Made by a program: the position numbers and the translations under genes. The notes beneath the pieces were generated by a model. It ran no database searches. It saw only the letters and a list, made by a program, of their open reading frames with translations, and was not told the DNA's origin. Positions 1-14,080 of a stretch of DNA of 64,000 bases are shown in pieces. Origin of the DNA: Myotis daubentonii (lineage: Eukaryota; Chordata; Mammalia; Chiroptera; Vespertilionidae). The stretch covers positions 89,665,063 through 89,729,062 of the forward strand of contig NC_081841.1 in NCBI RefSeq assembly GCF_963259705.1, given 5' to 3'. The stretch's first letter is position 1; each line of letters starts with the position of its first letter.

Positions 1-183
1 AGATCCCATGTTTACTAGACCAAGAACAGCTGTGGCCAACAATCTTGCAAAAGCCAGAGTTCAATAACAAGGCCCCAGTGCCATAAGATAAAGAAAGGGG
101 AGCAGGTCGGAAGCTATAGACCACATACCCAATACCCCCTGACAAACAGGGTGAGGAGGAAACAAAAATGTGGTCAGTGGCTG

Positions 184-545
<362 letters not shown>

Positions 546-600
546 AGTGAAGGAAGAAAACTGTTTGAATTAACAAAGGCTGAACTCTGAGCAGAAACAC

Positions 601-2567
601 AAGACAGCAGTTGTGGGATGGGCAGATCCATTTCTGTTGGCTCAGATAAGCTTACAGCCTTGAGCTGCAAACCTGCACAACAAACACTGTGGACTGGCAG
701 AGGGAGTCTGGAAAGTGAATATGCCACAATAAGAAGCCTTAGCATCAGATTCCTCCCAGACCAATTTTCCCCCTTAGATTTCCACTCAAGCTGAACAGAC
801 ACCAGTGGGGCATTTCAAACCTGAAGTATTTGTTTAAAGATCAGCACAGGCGTTGACTGTTTGAGAGACATAATACAGAAAGGAAGCATTAGCAAGAATT
901 TAAAAAACTGGTTCCATTTCAAGCTAGAAAGGAGGGGAAGTATCTCAAATGGTAGCACTAACAACTTTTTCAGATAAAGGCGATGGAGATACTGGAATTA
1001 TGGAGAACTTTTCACCCAGCTGAACATGCTCAGGCTTTGGAAATGGTCGGAAAAGTGCATTAAGCACCCACTCTGTAATTCTGCCAAAAACTCGAGGCAG
1101 GGATCAGACTTTTTCTGTAAAGGGCCGGACAGCAAATATTTTAGGCTTTGCAGGCTATCCTGAGGTCTCTGAAGCAACTACTCAAATCCCAGCTGTAGTT
1201 TTGCGATACAGCCATAGACAATACACAAATGGATGGATGTGGCGCTGAAACTTCACTTTCGGACGTTAACATTTGCTTAATAGAAGTATCCTGTGTCACA
1301 GAATGTTCTTCTTTTGATTTCTTTCCATTATTAAACAATACAAAAAAAAACCCACACAAACGCTCCTTAGCTTTGTTGGCAGCACAAAAGCAGGTGTCGG
1401 ACTGGATCTGGTCCATGTGCTGGCTGGTAGTTTCCTGACCTTCGGTCTAAAAGCAGTTTCTGTTTCACGTTTACATTCTAACCACTGAGATAAGAGCAGA
1501 GAATCCAGGGGCATTTTAAATGGAGAAGATTTCTGCTCCTGTGGGAGTCCAGGCAGTGAAAGAATGTTTGGTGGCCACGATTCAGCTGGGATTGGAGCAG
1601 GACTGTGGGGACAGAAGGTACAGGAGCACAGGAAGACTTCCCAGAGGGGCTGGTACCCAGGGTGTATCTCCTCGGAGTTGGCCTGTAGCATCAAGGGAGA
1701 GAGGGGTGAGAACATGCCTCCCTATCCAATTATGCATGCTCTATTTTTCCCAGTGAATCAGGCCAGTGAAAAGATTAGCAGCAGCAAAGTCAAATTTAAT
1801 TCACAGAACTTTTTTTATTCTTTTTTGCATAAAGATGAGGCCCTACTTTGCACACAAACAGAAACTAACAGTTCTCAGGTCTACATGGGTCGGCTGTCTT
1901 TGTTTACCTGTGTGCACAGGCTCTTATGCAAATTCCAGCAGCTGGTAAAAAAGTAAGCCCAAGCTTGGCCTTGGTGGATTTATTTCTCATTTGCTGCAGG
2001 CACAGACCGCTTCTATTGAAGAGAGAAAAATACCAGCTCCTCCACAGCCGCTTGTCCAGGAGTCCGGGCCTGCCTGGCAACTAGCCTCTTTGCTCCCTCT
2101 CCAGCGTGGGCCTGACATTACCTTGCCATTGAATAGTCTGGTGGAAGAGTTCAGTGCAGGGTTTGCACTTTCCCAGCCATTAGCCAGCTGCCAAGGCATT
2201 TCATTATCTTAGAAGTGTTTTGTACATCAAAGAGAGCCCCAAACAGTGTGATCAAGTGGAAGTAACAGCGCCTGGTCAACATTATAACCCGCAGCATTTT
2301 TTTTTCATGGATATAATGCCATCTGGCACCCAGGAACAGCGAAGGCCGGTGATGGAAAAACCCTGCCGCCCTGTTTTGCTCACGGGTGTAACAGTTAATC
2401 CCGATAAAGGCCAAGGCCTCAGAGCAACTGCCCTGTTGTTATCTTGCATATCTATTGTCTTACACAGGCCAAGCTGCCCTGAACCTGCAAAAGGAAAGGT
2501 TCCGCATGAGATTGCCTGAGGGGAAAAATATCCAGGAGAGTTGTCTTTTTGTTTGTTTCAATTATTT

Positions 2568-2570
<3 letters not shown>
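601..2570. other. intergenic, nothing recognised
   Basis: Mixed-composition sequence with short chance frames on both strands. No repeat family or exon that I can support. Confidence 0.6.

Positions 2571-2572
<2 letters not shown>

Positions 2573-2614
<42 letters not shown>
2573..2614. repeat. (AC)n microsatellite
   Basis: An uninterrupted AC run of about 20 units. Confidence 0.98.
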
Positions 2615-2619
<5 letters not shown>

Positions 2620-5600
2620 GGACAAGGATTTAAAAGGCTTCTTCTTTTCAAGCTTTAAGACTTTCTGGGGAAACAGTAAGTAGCTGGCTTTGCAATCCCT
2701 GAATGAGGGAGGCTCTCTTATATCAGCTTAATATCTTCTGTATCGATTTGCTTTTGATAATTTTAGAAAAAAATATCTCAGGCCTTTGATTTTCGATGAT
2801 AGATCACCAACTTTCCCCCCTGATTTCTGATAACAAATGTCTCACTGAGTCTTTCATTGCTCTCTTGCAATTAAGGAGAAAAAAACTTTTCTGAAATGGC
2901 AGCTAATAGAAAGGCTCTGAAAAAAACTCATCTGTAGTGCACTCAGAACCCTGCTTTCTGGGTAGCTGATCTTCAATTGGCAAATTAGGAAAGAAAATAC
3001 CATGAGTGTCTTATTGTTTTTATTTTGACATCAATCTTTGAAACACAGAAGACCAAAACAGAAAATGGACAATCTCCTTCTCGGCTGAAATGAGGGCAAA
3101 TGATGGGTTTATGTTTTCTTTTTTTTCCCCCCACAGTCTCAAATGTGGTTGCCTCAATGCACTGCAACTGTTTATAAACTCTTGGATGATTTTTCCACTC
3201 ATTACACAAACTCCTCCCCCTTCCTAGCTTCCACAAACATCCCCCCATAGCCCCTCCATCTCTGCAGGAGGAAAAGCCTAAAATTTTGAGGACACATTTT
3301 GAAATTTCCTTCTCTGGGTTAAGTTCACATCAAGGGATGATTTTGCAATTGCCACACAAGCCATTATGCAAGCTTTTCAAAAGCATGGAAAATTTCTGGG
3401 GCAATCATCACCTATACACAATTATAAGAATGATTTTAAAAACAAGTCGATATCCCCCAATAACCAGCCTGTGGTTTGAAAAATCCTACTTGATCAATCT
3501 TCTCCCACTGTTTTTCTCTTCACTGTCATAAATTCTAGTAGAATTATAGCACTCACAAGGGGCTAGCTTGTTATTTTAGGCTGACATGAAAACCGAGCTC
3601 CAAGAAATGAAGCCCCCAGCTGCCAGCATGAAGAACAAAGTTCTCTCCAAGTCCAGTGTGGTGGTGAACACCCAGTACAATATACAGATGATGTATTATA
3701 GAATTGACACCTGGAATCTATATAATTTTATTAGCCAATGTTACCCCAATAAATTCAATAAAAAAATTCAAGCCAAAAAAAAAAAGTCTCTGACTTATTC
3801 TCAATACAATGACTGTTTTCCTCACTTCTTTTCTTCCTCTAAGAATTAGTGGGGGGGGGGGGGGGAGGGGGGACAAAACGAGCCAGAAAGGAAAGGAATT
3901 GAAATATTTGGCAAAGTGAGGGGGGAGGGGTACACAATAGTCAGATTTCCCAAACATGGTGGTTAGATGTCAAAATTTGAACTACTTATTAATTATATTT
4001 GTTTCACACTTTGCATTTTATAAAATGCTGTAAATCACTTGCTATAGAAATAAAAGTTTTTTTGGAAGAAATATTGAAGATCATCTTTTGTTGGTGAAGA
4101 AACATTAAATCAACTGTTCAACAAACTTTGTTAATGACAGAGCTTCAGTAGAATTCAGGACCACTAACTATTGCTTTTGCCACAACACGCGCACATGTAT
4201 TCATTCACTCATACATTCAACAGCATTGGTTGACTGCCTACCATAGACAGGACATTGTGGCAAATACTGACATACCTTTCACAAGAGTAAACAAGAATAA
4301 ATCCCTATGCTGGAGGAACTCACATAGTGGAGAAAGCCAGGCAAACTAAGAATCATAACAGAGTGACTGATGCTGACATAGAGGGGCCAGCACAATGGTG
4401 GCAAAAAGAAAACAATTGGTCAGAATAACAGAAAAGGTCTCATTATTCTGACTTTACCCTAATGTTAAAATAGTCATCTGCCATTGTGTTTAAAAAGTCA
4501 AATTTAAGCCTTTGTTCATAAATTATCCTAGAAAGAGAATCAATTACTTGTGGCATGTCCTAAATTTCACTGTAGGTAAAACGTAATCTGTCTTGTGCTT
4601 CCCCCTGATTATTCTGGATTTGTCAGTGCATAATTTGAAAGCACAGGGGCTCTGTGGTTTCCCATTCAGATTGCTGGAAAGTGATGTTCATGGCAGGATT
4701 TGGCTGACATGCTAAGTAGCTGAAGTTTGGAAAGCAGTAGGCAAAAGGAGACTAGTTCAGATGAGAAAATTACACATAATTTCTTTCCTCTCATTTTGTG
4801 AAAATCTTAAACCCACAGTTGCTGGGGATTAAAAAGAACTTCAAGCAAATACTTACTCCAGTAAGGGTTCTTAAACATGTCTGAATCTATGCCCGGGATT
4901 TAAATTTCTAAATTGACTATTCCATCACAATTTCCCTGTGGAATTAAGTCTAATTTTAAGTGGATGTCCATTGACATTTTCCTGGTAGTACTTTGAGAGC
5001 CCCAAATGTTCATTCTATTTTTCCCACAAAGAGGTAAATGTTCCTAAATGGAAAGTGAGTGACTATCTTGTGTTGGTACTTGATTTTGTGCAAAGGTGGT
5101 GAGTGGAAAGGGGAATGATATAATATTGTAGTGCTTTGAGTCTGGCTTGACAGGCAGATACAGAAGACAAAACTCACCCTGTTTGAAACCCAGTATATCT
5201 TCTAGAATCTCTAATTCGGCACTTACCAGTCTCAACCTAGTCAAAATCACCAAGGTAGAATACTATTCTTATTGATAGAATTGTCTTTTTTTTTCCACTC
5301 TAAATCATTTTTACAAAGATAAATAAAATTCAGCTAGGAATAATAATTTTCTAAAGACCTTCCCTGTTTCTCTCTGTCTCTATCTATCTTATCTTATAAA
5401 ACTACAGAAAAGATGGGCATTCAAGGGAAATAAAAGGTTGATGAGGCCTGGTGTACACATTGTAAACCAAAATTAATTTTAGACTGTAATAAAGAGTAAT
5501 AAACATTTATTTGAGCAAATGCAGCCCGGGAGACTCAGGTTGAGTTAGCAACCTAAGTTATGTTCTGCCTACACAAAGGGAAGGGCACTTTTTGTAGCTA

Positions 5601-5903
5601 GAAAGTTCCTGACACAGTTCCTAATTAGGTCCATTTCATGTAAAGAAATATCCAAATTCATACACTTCTGAACTGCACAGTTCTGGTTGGTCAGCATTAT
5701 GCATCCTGATTGGTTGTTACGGAGCAGTTCTGATTGCATGGGGCAGGTCTTGGTCCACTGGTGGGAAGAGGATACCAGGAACCCCCTTATAACAGTTGGC
5801 TCAGGCAGTGTAAAGGAGTAGCGCATTGCTTAGGAAGCCAAGAGTTCAGTCTGAAGTTCTTCCTGGGATAAACGGAACTTAAGGAGCCCCTGTCAGCTGC
5901 TAC
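2615..5903. other. intergenic, mostly unrecognised
   Basis: AT-rich. A stretch around 4195-4390 (attcattcactcatacattc and following) looks like a decayed common mammalian repeat. Otherwise I see no feature besides the G run at 3851. Confidence 0.55.
3851..3872. repeat. G homopolymer run
   Basis: 15 G, one A, 6 G. Possible G-quadruplex or assembly-sensitive site. Confidence 0.9.
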
Positions 5904-6118
5904 CAGCCGTGGGCAAACTACGGCCCTCGGGCCGGATCCGGCCCGTTTGAAATGAATAAAACTAAAAACAAAAAAAGACCGTACCCTTTTATGTAATGAT
6001 GTTTACTTTGAATTTATATTAGTTCACACAAATGCTCCATCCATGCTTTTGTTCCGGCCCTCCGGTCCAGTTTAAGAACCCATTGTGGCCCTCGAGTCAA
6101 AAAGTTTGCCTACCCCTG
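5904..6118. mobile_element. small hAT-like DNA transposon (family unresolved)
   Basis: Ends CAGCCGTGGGCAAACTACGG and, inverted, AGTTTGCCTACCCCTG form terminal inverted repeats of hAT type with GGCC-rich subterminal blocks. It has no ORF and no clear 8-bp duplication. Confidence 0.7.
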
Positions 6119-6329
6119 TCTAGACTCTCAGTGTTCATAAAATGTGGCTGCTCCATTGATTTCACCTAGTTTGAGACCATGGGGAGTCCATTGCAGCAGA
6201 TACATTTCTTCTCTGGGTTCACATCAAATGAATCTTTCTTCTTGAGGTCCACAACATAAAGAAAATAACATAACCTACCATTACCATTGGTATCATGTTT
6301 TTACTTGTTTAGAAAAATATTTTCTGAGA

Positions 6330-6470
6330 TAATTGTAATAGTATCTGCATCAAAGAGGTGTTGTGAGAATTAAATATGCTAATGGGCTAAAAGAGTCATA
6401 ATTGTTTCTGGCACATAAAACACTGTCAATAAATGTTAGATGGTATTATTATTACTCGTGCTATTATTTT
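6330..6470 (+). mobile_element. MIR-like SINE 3' remnant
   Basis: Pattern gttgtgagaattaaatatgc, then tctggcacataaaacactg and caataaatgttagatgg. Confidence 0.5.
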
Positions 6471-6744
6471 TATCATTGATATTATAATCATAGCTTGCAC
6501 AGCCATATACAGTTCAGCAAGTACGAGTTGACATTTAGTTGGTCATAATATAACTTAGTTTAAGAAAGAATAATTCTGTTTCTAAACCCTAAATTCTCAA
6601 TACTTGGCTACTTAGGAAACTCATACTCAAACTTTAAAGTCCAATAAAGTATACCTTAACTATGATGTTATTTGAAGGTTTGCTGTAAAAGATTTGCCTT
6701 TAAAATAATTCTGAAAAAAATTCTAAATTCCATGGAAAAGCAGT

Positions 6745-6964
6745 CACAACCCAATTCTGGCCTATTTCTCCAGCCTTTACAAATGCTGATTCCCGTTCTA
6801 GCCATCTGAGGTACCCGGCACAAAGGGCAATTAGCCATTCCCCCAGCATGCCTTGGACTCTCACGCCTTTCTGCCTCTGTGTGCATGCTGTTCTTTATGC
6901 CTAGACTATCCTCTCCTTCCAAATCCATTGTAAAGCCTTCCAGTTCTTACCTGGCCAGAAAACG
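6745..6964 (+). mobile_element. L2-like remnant
   Basis: Pyrimidine-rich cctagactatcctctcc and agccttccagttcttacc patterns are typical of L2 3' ends. It is cut at 6965 by the Tigger-like insertion. Confidence 0.45.
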
Positions 6965-7600
<636 letters not shown>

Positions 7601-8039
7601 TAGCCCTCATTTCTGCTTGCAAAGCACATTTTTCATCCTACTGCTGAGATACATTCTTCCTCCTATTAGCCGTATCTCACTGCATGGAAATTCTTTACTT
7701 ATGGAAATTCTTTGTTTGCAGGTCTGTGAGTTCTTTCAAGGTTACAGCCTGTGTCTTACTGGACACTATCCCCAGTGCCAAGCAGAAAGCCTACACATAA
7801 GCTGGACTTCTGCATTGTTTGCCAGATTTCAGCAAATATATTTCACGCAGGATAGATGAGATCCATGAGATATTACTAAGCTCCTGGTTCAGAGTTGAGG
7901 ACAGAGCAAGGCCAGTGATAAAGGCTGTTCACTTGGTGTCCTTGGACCTACAGAATAAGCATTTAATTCCAATAACAAAACAATTTCCCATGTAAAAGTC
8001 ATAACTGTAACAATAAAAATAACAGCCATTTGTTGAACT

Positions 8040-8260
8040 CCAGTCTCTATTCTCAGATTTTATGACTATTAATTCATGTAATTCTCAGAACAAGCCTATT
8101 AGTTATGTTCTCCTATTATTCCCATTTTACAGATTCAAAACAAAACAAAACAGAGACACCGAGAAGTTGAGTCTTTGCCCATAGTCATACAGCTGGAAAG
8201 AACTGTATGCAAAATGTGACAGCAGAATTTGAGGCCGGGCAATTTCTGCAGTGCCCAGTT
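8040..8260 (-). mobile_element. MIR-like SINE remnant
   Basis: The antisense MIR core is visible: ttcccattttacagattcaa, then agaagttgagtctttgccca and catacagctggaaag. Confidence 0.6.
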
Positions 8261-8599
8261 CCCTAATCACCTATGAGGTTGGTCAAGGGAAGTTTAATAC
8301 TTATGGTATGATGTTTTATTGAGTTGTAGACTTGAAACATGTATGGTTTTGTGAACCAATGTCATCCCAACTAAAAACAAACAAATAAATAAATAAATGG
8401 AAAGAAAGAACTCAAAAAAGAAAAAAAAACACATAGTAGATAATAAAATAGACTTATTCCAATAATCTAAAGGTTGTTAGTGGAGTTGATAATGACAAGT
8501 TTTAAATTCTTATTTTTCACAATCATTAAGTACAGATATACCAACTTTCATTGATTATAATCATAATTAAATCTATGACATATATTATCCACTGTAAAT

Positions 8600-9790
8600 A
8601 AATTACAGGTTTTACCTAAACATGCCCCATCTTTCCAAACCTATCTTATCTACCACTAGTTTTACAAATCTCCCATGCTCCACATTTACCAGCCCATTTG
8701 CTCCCCCTAGGCCCGCTGCCCTCAGTAGTGAGGCAGGCTGTCCACCTGCACGGCATAGCACGTCTCCACCTCCCTCAGGCTGTTCTCCAAACTGTCCATC
8801 AGATTTCTCATTGAGTCCAGGCCCATCTCTAAGGACAGACCCTATGTCTGACCTTATCTCAGTGGTCTTTGAGGTGACCACTGCAGTGCTCTTCTCCATC
8901 TACTGGGACCACTACTTGTCTAGCTCCTCTCGGTCCTTCTGAGCCAGCTCGTCATACTGGGCCCAGATGTCTGCCATGATCTTGCTGTTGTCCTGAGATT
9001 CAGGGGCATCCAACTCCACAGTCAATCCAGAGTTGGTAGTCTAATTTGTAGACCATTTACTTCCTCCTCGTGGTTCTTCATGAAGAGCAACTGCTCCTTG
9101 AGAGCCTCGATCTCTGTCTCCAGCTGTAACTGAGTGATTGGTGTTATCAGTGACCTTTCGGAGCCCATTAGTGTCACTCTCCACAGACTGGTGCATGGCC
9201 AGCTCCATCTCATACTTAACTCTGAAGTCATCAGCAGCAAGATGGGCATTGTCAGTCTGCAGAATAATGCAGGTATTGTCCACAGAACTTGCAAATATCC
9301 GAGCCCTCGGGTCCTTGATGGTCTTGAAATAATGCCCCCAGTCTCTGACCAGGTCCCTTCTTCTTCAGGTGTTCTTGGATTTCACTCTCCAGTCTCTGAT
9401 TATCAGCCTCCAGGCTTCTCGCCCTCTCCAGATAGGAGGCCAGGTGGTCATTCAGGTATTTCATAGTATTCTTCTCGCTCTAGACATTCCCTATTATACC
9501 CGCTAGACCCCTGGCCATCCCCCTAGCCAGGCCCCGGACCCCAAGACACCCCCACACTGGTGGAGTGGGGCACAGAGATCGGGGAGCCGAAGCCCCTGGC
9601 ACCTGCATAGACATTGGGTTGAGTTGCTGGCCAGCTGGCCCGGTGGCTGAGTTATACTGCACAGAGCTCAGGGTCTGGTAGTTTGTGGAGAAGCCAGAGG
9701 GGATGCTGAAGTTCATGTTCTTCAGCGAGGAAGGTGAGAAGCCTAGACTCAGGTTAAAGCAGTGAGTGCCAGGTCCGCGACTCAAGTTAC
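8600..9790 (-). pseudogene. KRT18 (keratin 18) processed pseudogene
   Basis: Minus-strand fragments in shifting frames match the type I keratin K18: a head segment with GFSTNYQTLSSVQ (start near 9716), a glycine/alanine-rich head end RGLARGMARGLAG, coil 1A-like [21 protein letters not shown], then ADDFRVKYEMELAMHQSV and TEIEALKEQLLFMKNHEEEV, and a coil 2 part with ENSLREVE near 8750. There are no introns, and the reading frame is broken by several frameshifts and stops (for example around 9300 and 9040). It is therefore a dead retrocopy. Homology fades near 8610, inside the last part of the rod or tail, so the 3' end is decayed or truncated. KRT18 is the most widely retro-copied keratin in mammals. 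The edges are approximate and no target duplication was recognised. Confidence 0.85.
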
Positions 9791-9839
9791 TAGTATATGT
9801 CTTTTCTTTGGTTTGTTTAATTATTTTGTATAATTCCAT

Positions 9840-10497
9840 TTCCTCCTGCTATTAACTTGGTAGCTATACATTCTCTTGTTATTATTTTTTACAATATGCA
9901 AAGATGACTTCTTGCAGTCTAAGACAAATAAGTATAACCTCTTCTCAGACAATGCAAAAACATTAGAACCCTTTAACTGCTTTTATCCTTATTTATTTCA
10001 TTTTATTTTCCCATCAATGTATCCTTTTAACTCATTTGTAATATGTTAGCCCAACAAGGTAATATTATTATAGTTGTATATCAAAATTGAATAACTCTTT
10101 TATTTGATATTCTTAAATATGTCCTGTATCTTGAATTTCCATGTAGAACAATTTTCTTCTCCCATGTCATGCAGCTGGAAAGTATTTCCCCCTGTACGGG
10201 TATGTGGGTGCAAAACTTTCCTGCATTTACTGGAAAAAACCTTTTTTCAAGCTCATTTTTGAAAAATCATTTTTCAGTTTATAGAAACTTTTTGCAGGTG
10301 TTTTCCCAGCATTTTTAGTATATCGTTCCATTGTCTTCAGGCTTTCTTTCTTTCTTTTATCTGTTTTTTTCCTGTAGGGAAGTCAGCTATGTTTCATTGT
10401 TGTTGCTTTGGTGGTCTAAGTTTTTTTTTTTCTAGCTGGTTACATAATTCTTTCTCTGTCATTGTGCCTCCTAATATTTACTTCTTTATAATATTTA
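9840..10497 (-). mobile_element. old L1-like sequence, segment 1 of a broken copy
   Basis: AT-rich sequence read antisense on the plus strand resembles the ORF1/5' region of old mammalian L1 elements (ccattgtcttcaggctttc, then gaagtcagctatg). It is interrupted at 10498 by a Helitron and resumes at 12089. Confidence 0.6.
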
Positions 10498-11527
10498 CTA
10501 GAGGCCCGGTGCACAAAAATTTATGCACTCGGGGGGTAGGAGGGGTCCCTCAGCCAGGCCTGTGCCCTCTTGCAGTCTGGGAGCCCTCGGGAGATAACGA
10601 CCTGCTGGCTTAGGCCTGCTCCCAGGTGGCAGAGGGCAGGCCCAATCCCTAGGTGCAGCCCCTGGTCGGGCTCAGAGCAGGGCCGATTGGGGAATTGGGG
10701 TGCCACCCCCTGTCATGCACAGAGCAGGGCGGATTGGGAGGTTGCGATGCCACCCTCAGTCATGCTCAGGGTAGGGCCTATTGGGGGGTTGGGGCACCGC
10801 CCCCTGTCACACTCAAGGCAGGGTCAATGGGGAGGTTGAGGCACCACCCCCTGTCACGTACAGAGCAGGGCCAATCAGGGGGTTGGGGCGCTGCCCCCTG
10901 TCAGGCGCAGAGCAGGGCCCATCAGGGGGGTTGGGGCTCCATACCCTGTCACGCACAGAGCAGGGCCCATCAGGAGGTTGGGGAGCTCCCCCCTGTCATG
11001 CACAGAGCAGGGACGATCATGGGGTTGAGGAGCTCCCCCCTGTCACTCACAGAGTAGGGCCGATAGGGGAGTTGGGGCATTGCCCCCTGTCACACACAGA
11101 GCAGGGCGGATCACGGGGTTGGGGCGCCGCCCTCTATCACCCACAGAGCAGGGCCGATCAAGGGGTTGGGGCGCCGCCACTCTCACACTCAGGGCAGGGC
11201 CGATGGGGAGGTTATGGCTCTACCCCGTCACACACAGAGCAGGGCCAATCAGGGGGTTGGGGCGCCGCCCCCTGTCACACAGAGAGCCGTAGGGCGATCA
11301 TGGGGTTGGGGAGCTCCCCCTATCAGGCACAGAGCAGGGCTGATCAGTGGGTTGGGGCGCCTTCCCCTGTCACAAACAGAGCAGGGCGGATAGGGAGGTT
11401 GTGGCCCCGCCCCCTGTCACACACAGAGCTGCAGGGCGATCAGGGGGTTTGGGCACTGCCCCCTGTCACACTGATCCCGGTGCTGGGAGGCCTTGCGGGA
11501 GGCATATTACCCTTTTACTATATAGGA
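10498..11527 (-). mobile_element. non-autonomous Helitron (HeliBat type) with internal minisatellite
   Basis: On the minus strand it begins TCCTATATAGTAAAAGGG (from 11527) and ends with a palindromic hairpin stem GTGCATAAATTTTTGTGCAC, then CTAG (10501-10498), inserted next to a T. No Rep/helicase is encoded. Most of the body is a GC-rich tandem array. Confidence 0.85.
10665..11470. repeat. minisatellite, unit about 47-48 bp, about 16-17 copies
   Basis: Degenerate tandem units built around cagagcagggccgatcaggg, then a GGTTGGGGC block and CCCCCTGTCAC. The period is close to 16 codons, so stop-free frames run through it on the plus strand; these are by-products. The units differ from one another by several substitutions each. 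Confidence 0.85.
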
Positions 11528-12088
11528 TAGAGGCCTGGTGCACAGGCTGGGGCTGGCTGGTTTGCCCTGAAGGGTGTCCTGGATCAGGGTGATGGTCCCC
11601 CTGGGGTGCCTGGCCAGTCTGGGTGAGGGGTTGAGGGCTGTTTTCAGGCTGGGACTGAAGCTCCCAACTGCTCTTTTTTCTCTTTTTTTTTTTTATTCTA
11701 GGCCAGCTTTAGCTTTGAGGCTTGACTCCAGCTCTTCGGCCTCTGCTGCTGAAAGCAGGTTTCTGGCCTTTGTTTACCTTCTGTATTTGAAACAATGTTG
11801 CAATCCTGCTGGCTGAAGCCCGGCGGACTAAAGCAGGTTTCTGGGCTTTGTTTAGCTTCTATATTTGTAACATAGTTGCTTAGAGTTGCAGCTCAGAGGC
11901 TGGCAGCAGCAGGTGGGGAACATTGGAGTCCTCCGTCACTGAAGCAAGCAAGCCTCATGTTCACTTTAAGCTGCCTGGCTGCCGGCCGCCATCTTGGCTG
12001 GCAGTTAATTTGCATATTGCCCTGATTAGCCAATGGGAAGGGTAGCAGTTGTATGCTAATTACCATGTTTCTCTTTTATTAGATAGGA
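11528..12088 (-). mobile_element. second non-autonomous Helitron, abutting the first
   Basis: The minus-strand 5' end is TCCTATCTAATAAAAGAG at 12088, and the 3' end is GTGCACCAGGCCTCTA at 11528, directly against the TCCTATA 5' end of the neighbouring Helitron. The orientation is the same. The terminal G of CTAG has been lost at the junction. Length is 561 bp. Confidence 0.8.
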
Positions 12089-12496
12089 TATTCCTTAGTG
12101 TGGTTTTCTTTATATTTATCCAGCTTGGGTTCACAGATTTTTTTTAAAGAAAATATCATTCATTGTTACTTCAAATATCGCTTCTCACTTATTATCTTTC
12201 TCTTGTTTTTTTTGTGTTTTTTTTTTTGGAGGGGGGGTGGGACTCTATTAATATATGAGTTTTGAACTTCTCAATTGTTCCCCTATGTCTCTTACATTGT
12301 TTCCTCTCCATGTTTTTCAATCTTTTCCTCTTTTCATGCTTCATTCTATATATACTATTTTTATGTTTATCTTCCAGTTCACTAATTCTCTCTTCAATGT
12401 GTCTAGCCTCATGATAAGTCTGTCCACTGGGTTCCTGATTTTAGTTATATATTTATTTGTTCTAGAATGTCCATTTTGTATCTTTTCATAGTATAT
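12089..12496 (-). mobile_element. old L1-like sequence, segment 2
   Basis: Continues the sequence broken at 10497. It includes ttccagttcactaattctc and ttctagaatgtccattttgt, typical of the antisense of old L1 ORF1/5' regions. Confidence 0.6.
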
Positions 12497-13266
12497 TGTT
12501 GGGGTCCAGCCCCAGCAGGTCCAGGGGTTCCCAAAGGTGTGGAAGGAGTCGGCAAAGAAGGAAGGACATGGCTTTCAGTTGATTAGCATAGGTTCTGTAG
12601 CCAGGTTCTATTCTTTATTGTCCTGTTACATCTGTATTTATACCAGTTGATTTTAATCCTATCCATTCTATTCTAAAGATTAGGATGTTTGTTATTCTAG
12701 TTCTGTTGAGTTTAATCCTGTCTAGGTTAATTTCTGTGTTCCATTATAAGGGCTATTCCAAGGTCACTGCTCTACTGATAAGCTACAAGGAAGTGACTGA
12801 AGGAGATTATCCTACCCAGTAAAGGTTATGTCCTCCCAGACCCGCTGCTTGCCTTCCCTGGGACTGCCCTGTGTCGGTGAGTCTCCAGGGGTATAGGCTT
12901 TGGTGCTTTCCCTGGTGGGAAGACCCCTAGGGATGTGGGCCCAACAAGTCCCAACTTTATTGCCAACAGTCTTAGCCCAAGTTCTTCATAAGTAGTACAT
13001 GGTATTTCTGTAACACTAGGGGGTTTCACTAATTTATTCTCTTCCTTAGTCCTGTTAATCCCTAACTCCAGGGAAAAAATCCTCACCTGGGGAAACAACC
13101 TTTCTCAGAGAGGTGACCTTGGTTAAAACACATAGCGCTAAGAAGCGAAGCAAACGTATTAAGAACAGTATGCCGTATATGTCAGGTACCTTGAAACATA
13201 TGCTGTGCAGATGTTTCTTCCCTGCAGCGACTGTGTCAAGCAGCAAGGATGGACCGGCTTCTGGCA
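12497..13266 (-). mobile_element. solo LTR, class II ERV type
   Basis: TG...CA boundaries on the minus strand and a 6-bp duplication, gtatat, on both sides (12491-12496 and 13267-13272). It contains a TATA-like TATAAATACAG and AATAAA (near 12612-12617 on plus as TTTATT). No internal viral genes remain. It belongs to the same family as the LTR at 30724-31546 but lies in the opposite orientation. Confidence 0.88.
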
Positions 13267-13272
13267 GTATAT

Positions 13273-13415
13273 TATTATCTGTTAAAGTTGTCTTCTTATC
13301 TCAGCTACATTTTTCATATGTAATTTAAAATCCATCCATGTGTGAAAAGCTTCATTTTTAAGATACCTGATGAGTTCCTTATACTGTTTGTTGCTTCTTT
13401 TGATTTTCCAATACA
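13273..13415 (-). mobile_element. old L1-like sequence, segment 3
   Basis: A short segment between the solo LTR and the PARK7 pseudogene. By position it continues the element broken at 12496. Confidence 0.5.
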
Positions 13416-14080
13416 CTGTCTTGATTTTTTTCCCTGCTAAAAATCCTGTTTATTCTGCAAGTGAGGTTCAGAAATGTGGGGGCACAGGTGTGTGTGTGTG
13501 GGGGGGGAACTGAGGAGGCCTCGCGCCCCACTACCCGGGGGCAGTGCCTCGGCTTCCCAGCACAGCAGGACAAACACAGGGAGAGAGGGGGACAAGCGGC
13601 TCCTAACCTCTCCCCAGGGCTGCGGCTAATCTCTCAATACCAGCCCGGCCTTCTCTTGTTAGGCACCTCCTTGCCTCGCAGCGCTCCACAGTCACAGGGG
13701 CGAACTAGAAGCTGGCCCCGGCCCCCAGTCAGGAGGATCAGGCTGTCTTACAGCTTCTCCACGTGATTCCCTGAGTAGCCGTAATGATTTCCATTCATCA
13801 TTTTATCTTTTTTTTTTTATTGCTTAAAGTATTACAAAGGGTATTACATATGTGTCCATTTTTCCCCCCGCCCTAGACAGTCCCCTAGCCTCCCCTATCC
13901 CCCAGTATCTTATGTCCATTGGTTATGCTTATATGCATGCATACAAGTCCTTTGGTTGATCTCTTACCCCCCTACCTCCTGCACCCACCCTCCCCGGCCT
14001 TCCCACTGCTGTTTGACAATCTGTTTGAGGCAGCTCTGCCTCTGTATCTATTATTGTTCAAACGTTTATAATGGTCTCTA

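Noticed and set aside
8600..9790. Functional keratin gene
   Set aside because: No introns, multiple frameshifts and stops, decayed 3' end.
10781..11530. 249-codon frame with a 16-residue repeat
   Set aside because: It is produced by the roughly 48-bp minisatellite inside a Helitron; stop-free in several frames, with no promoter, splice or domain evidence.
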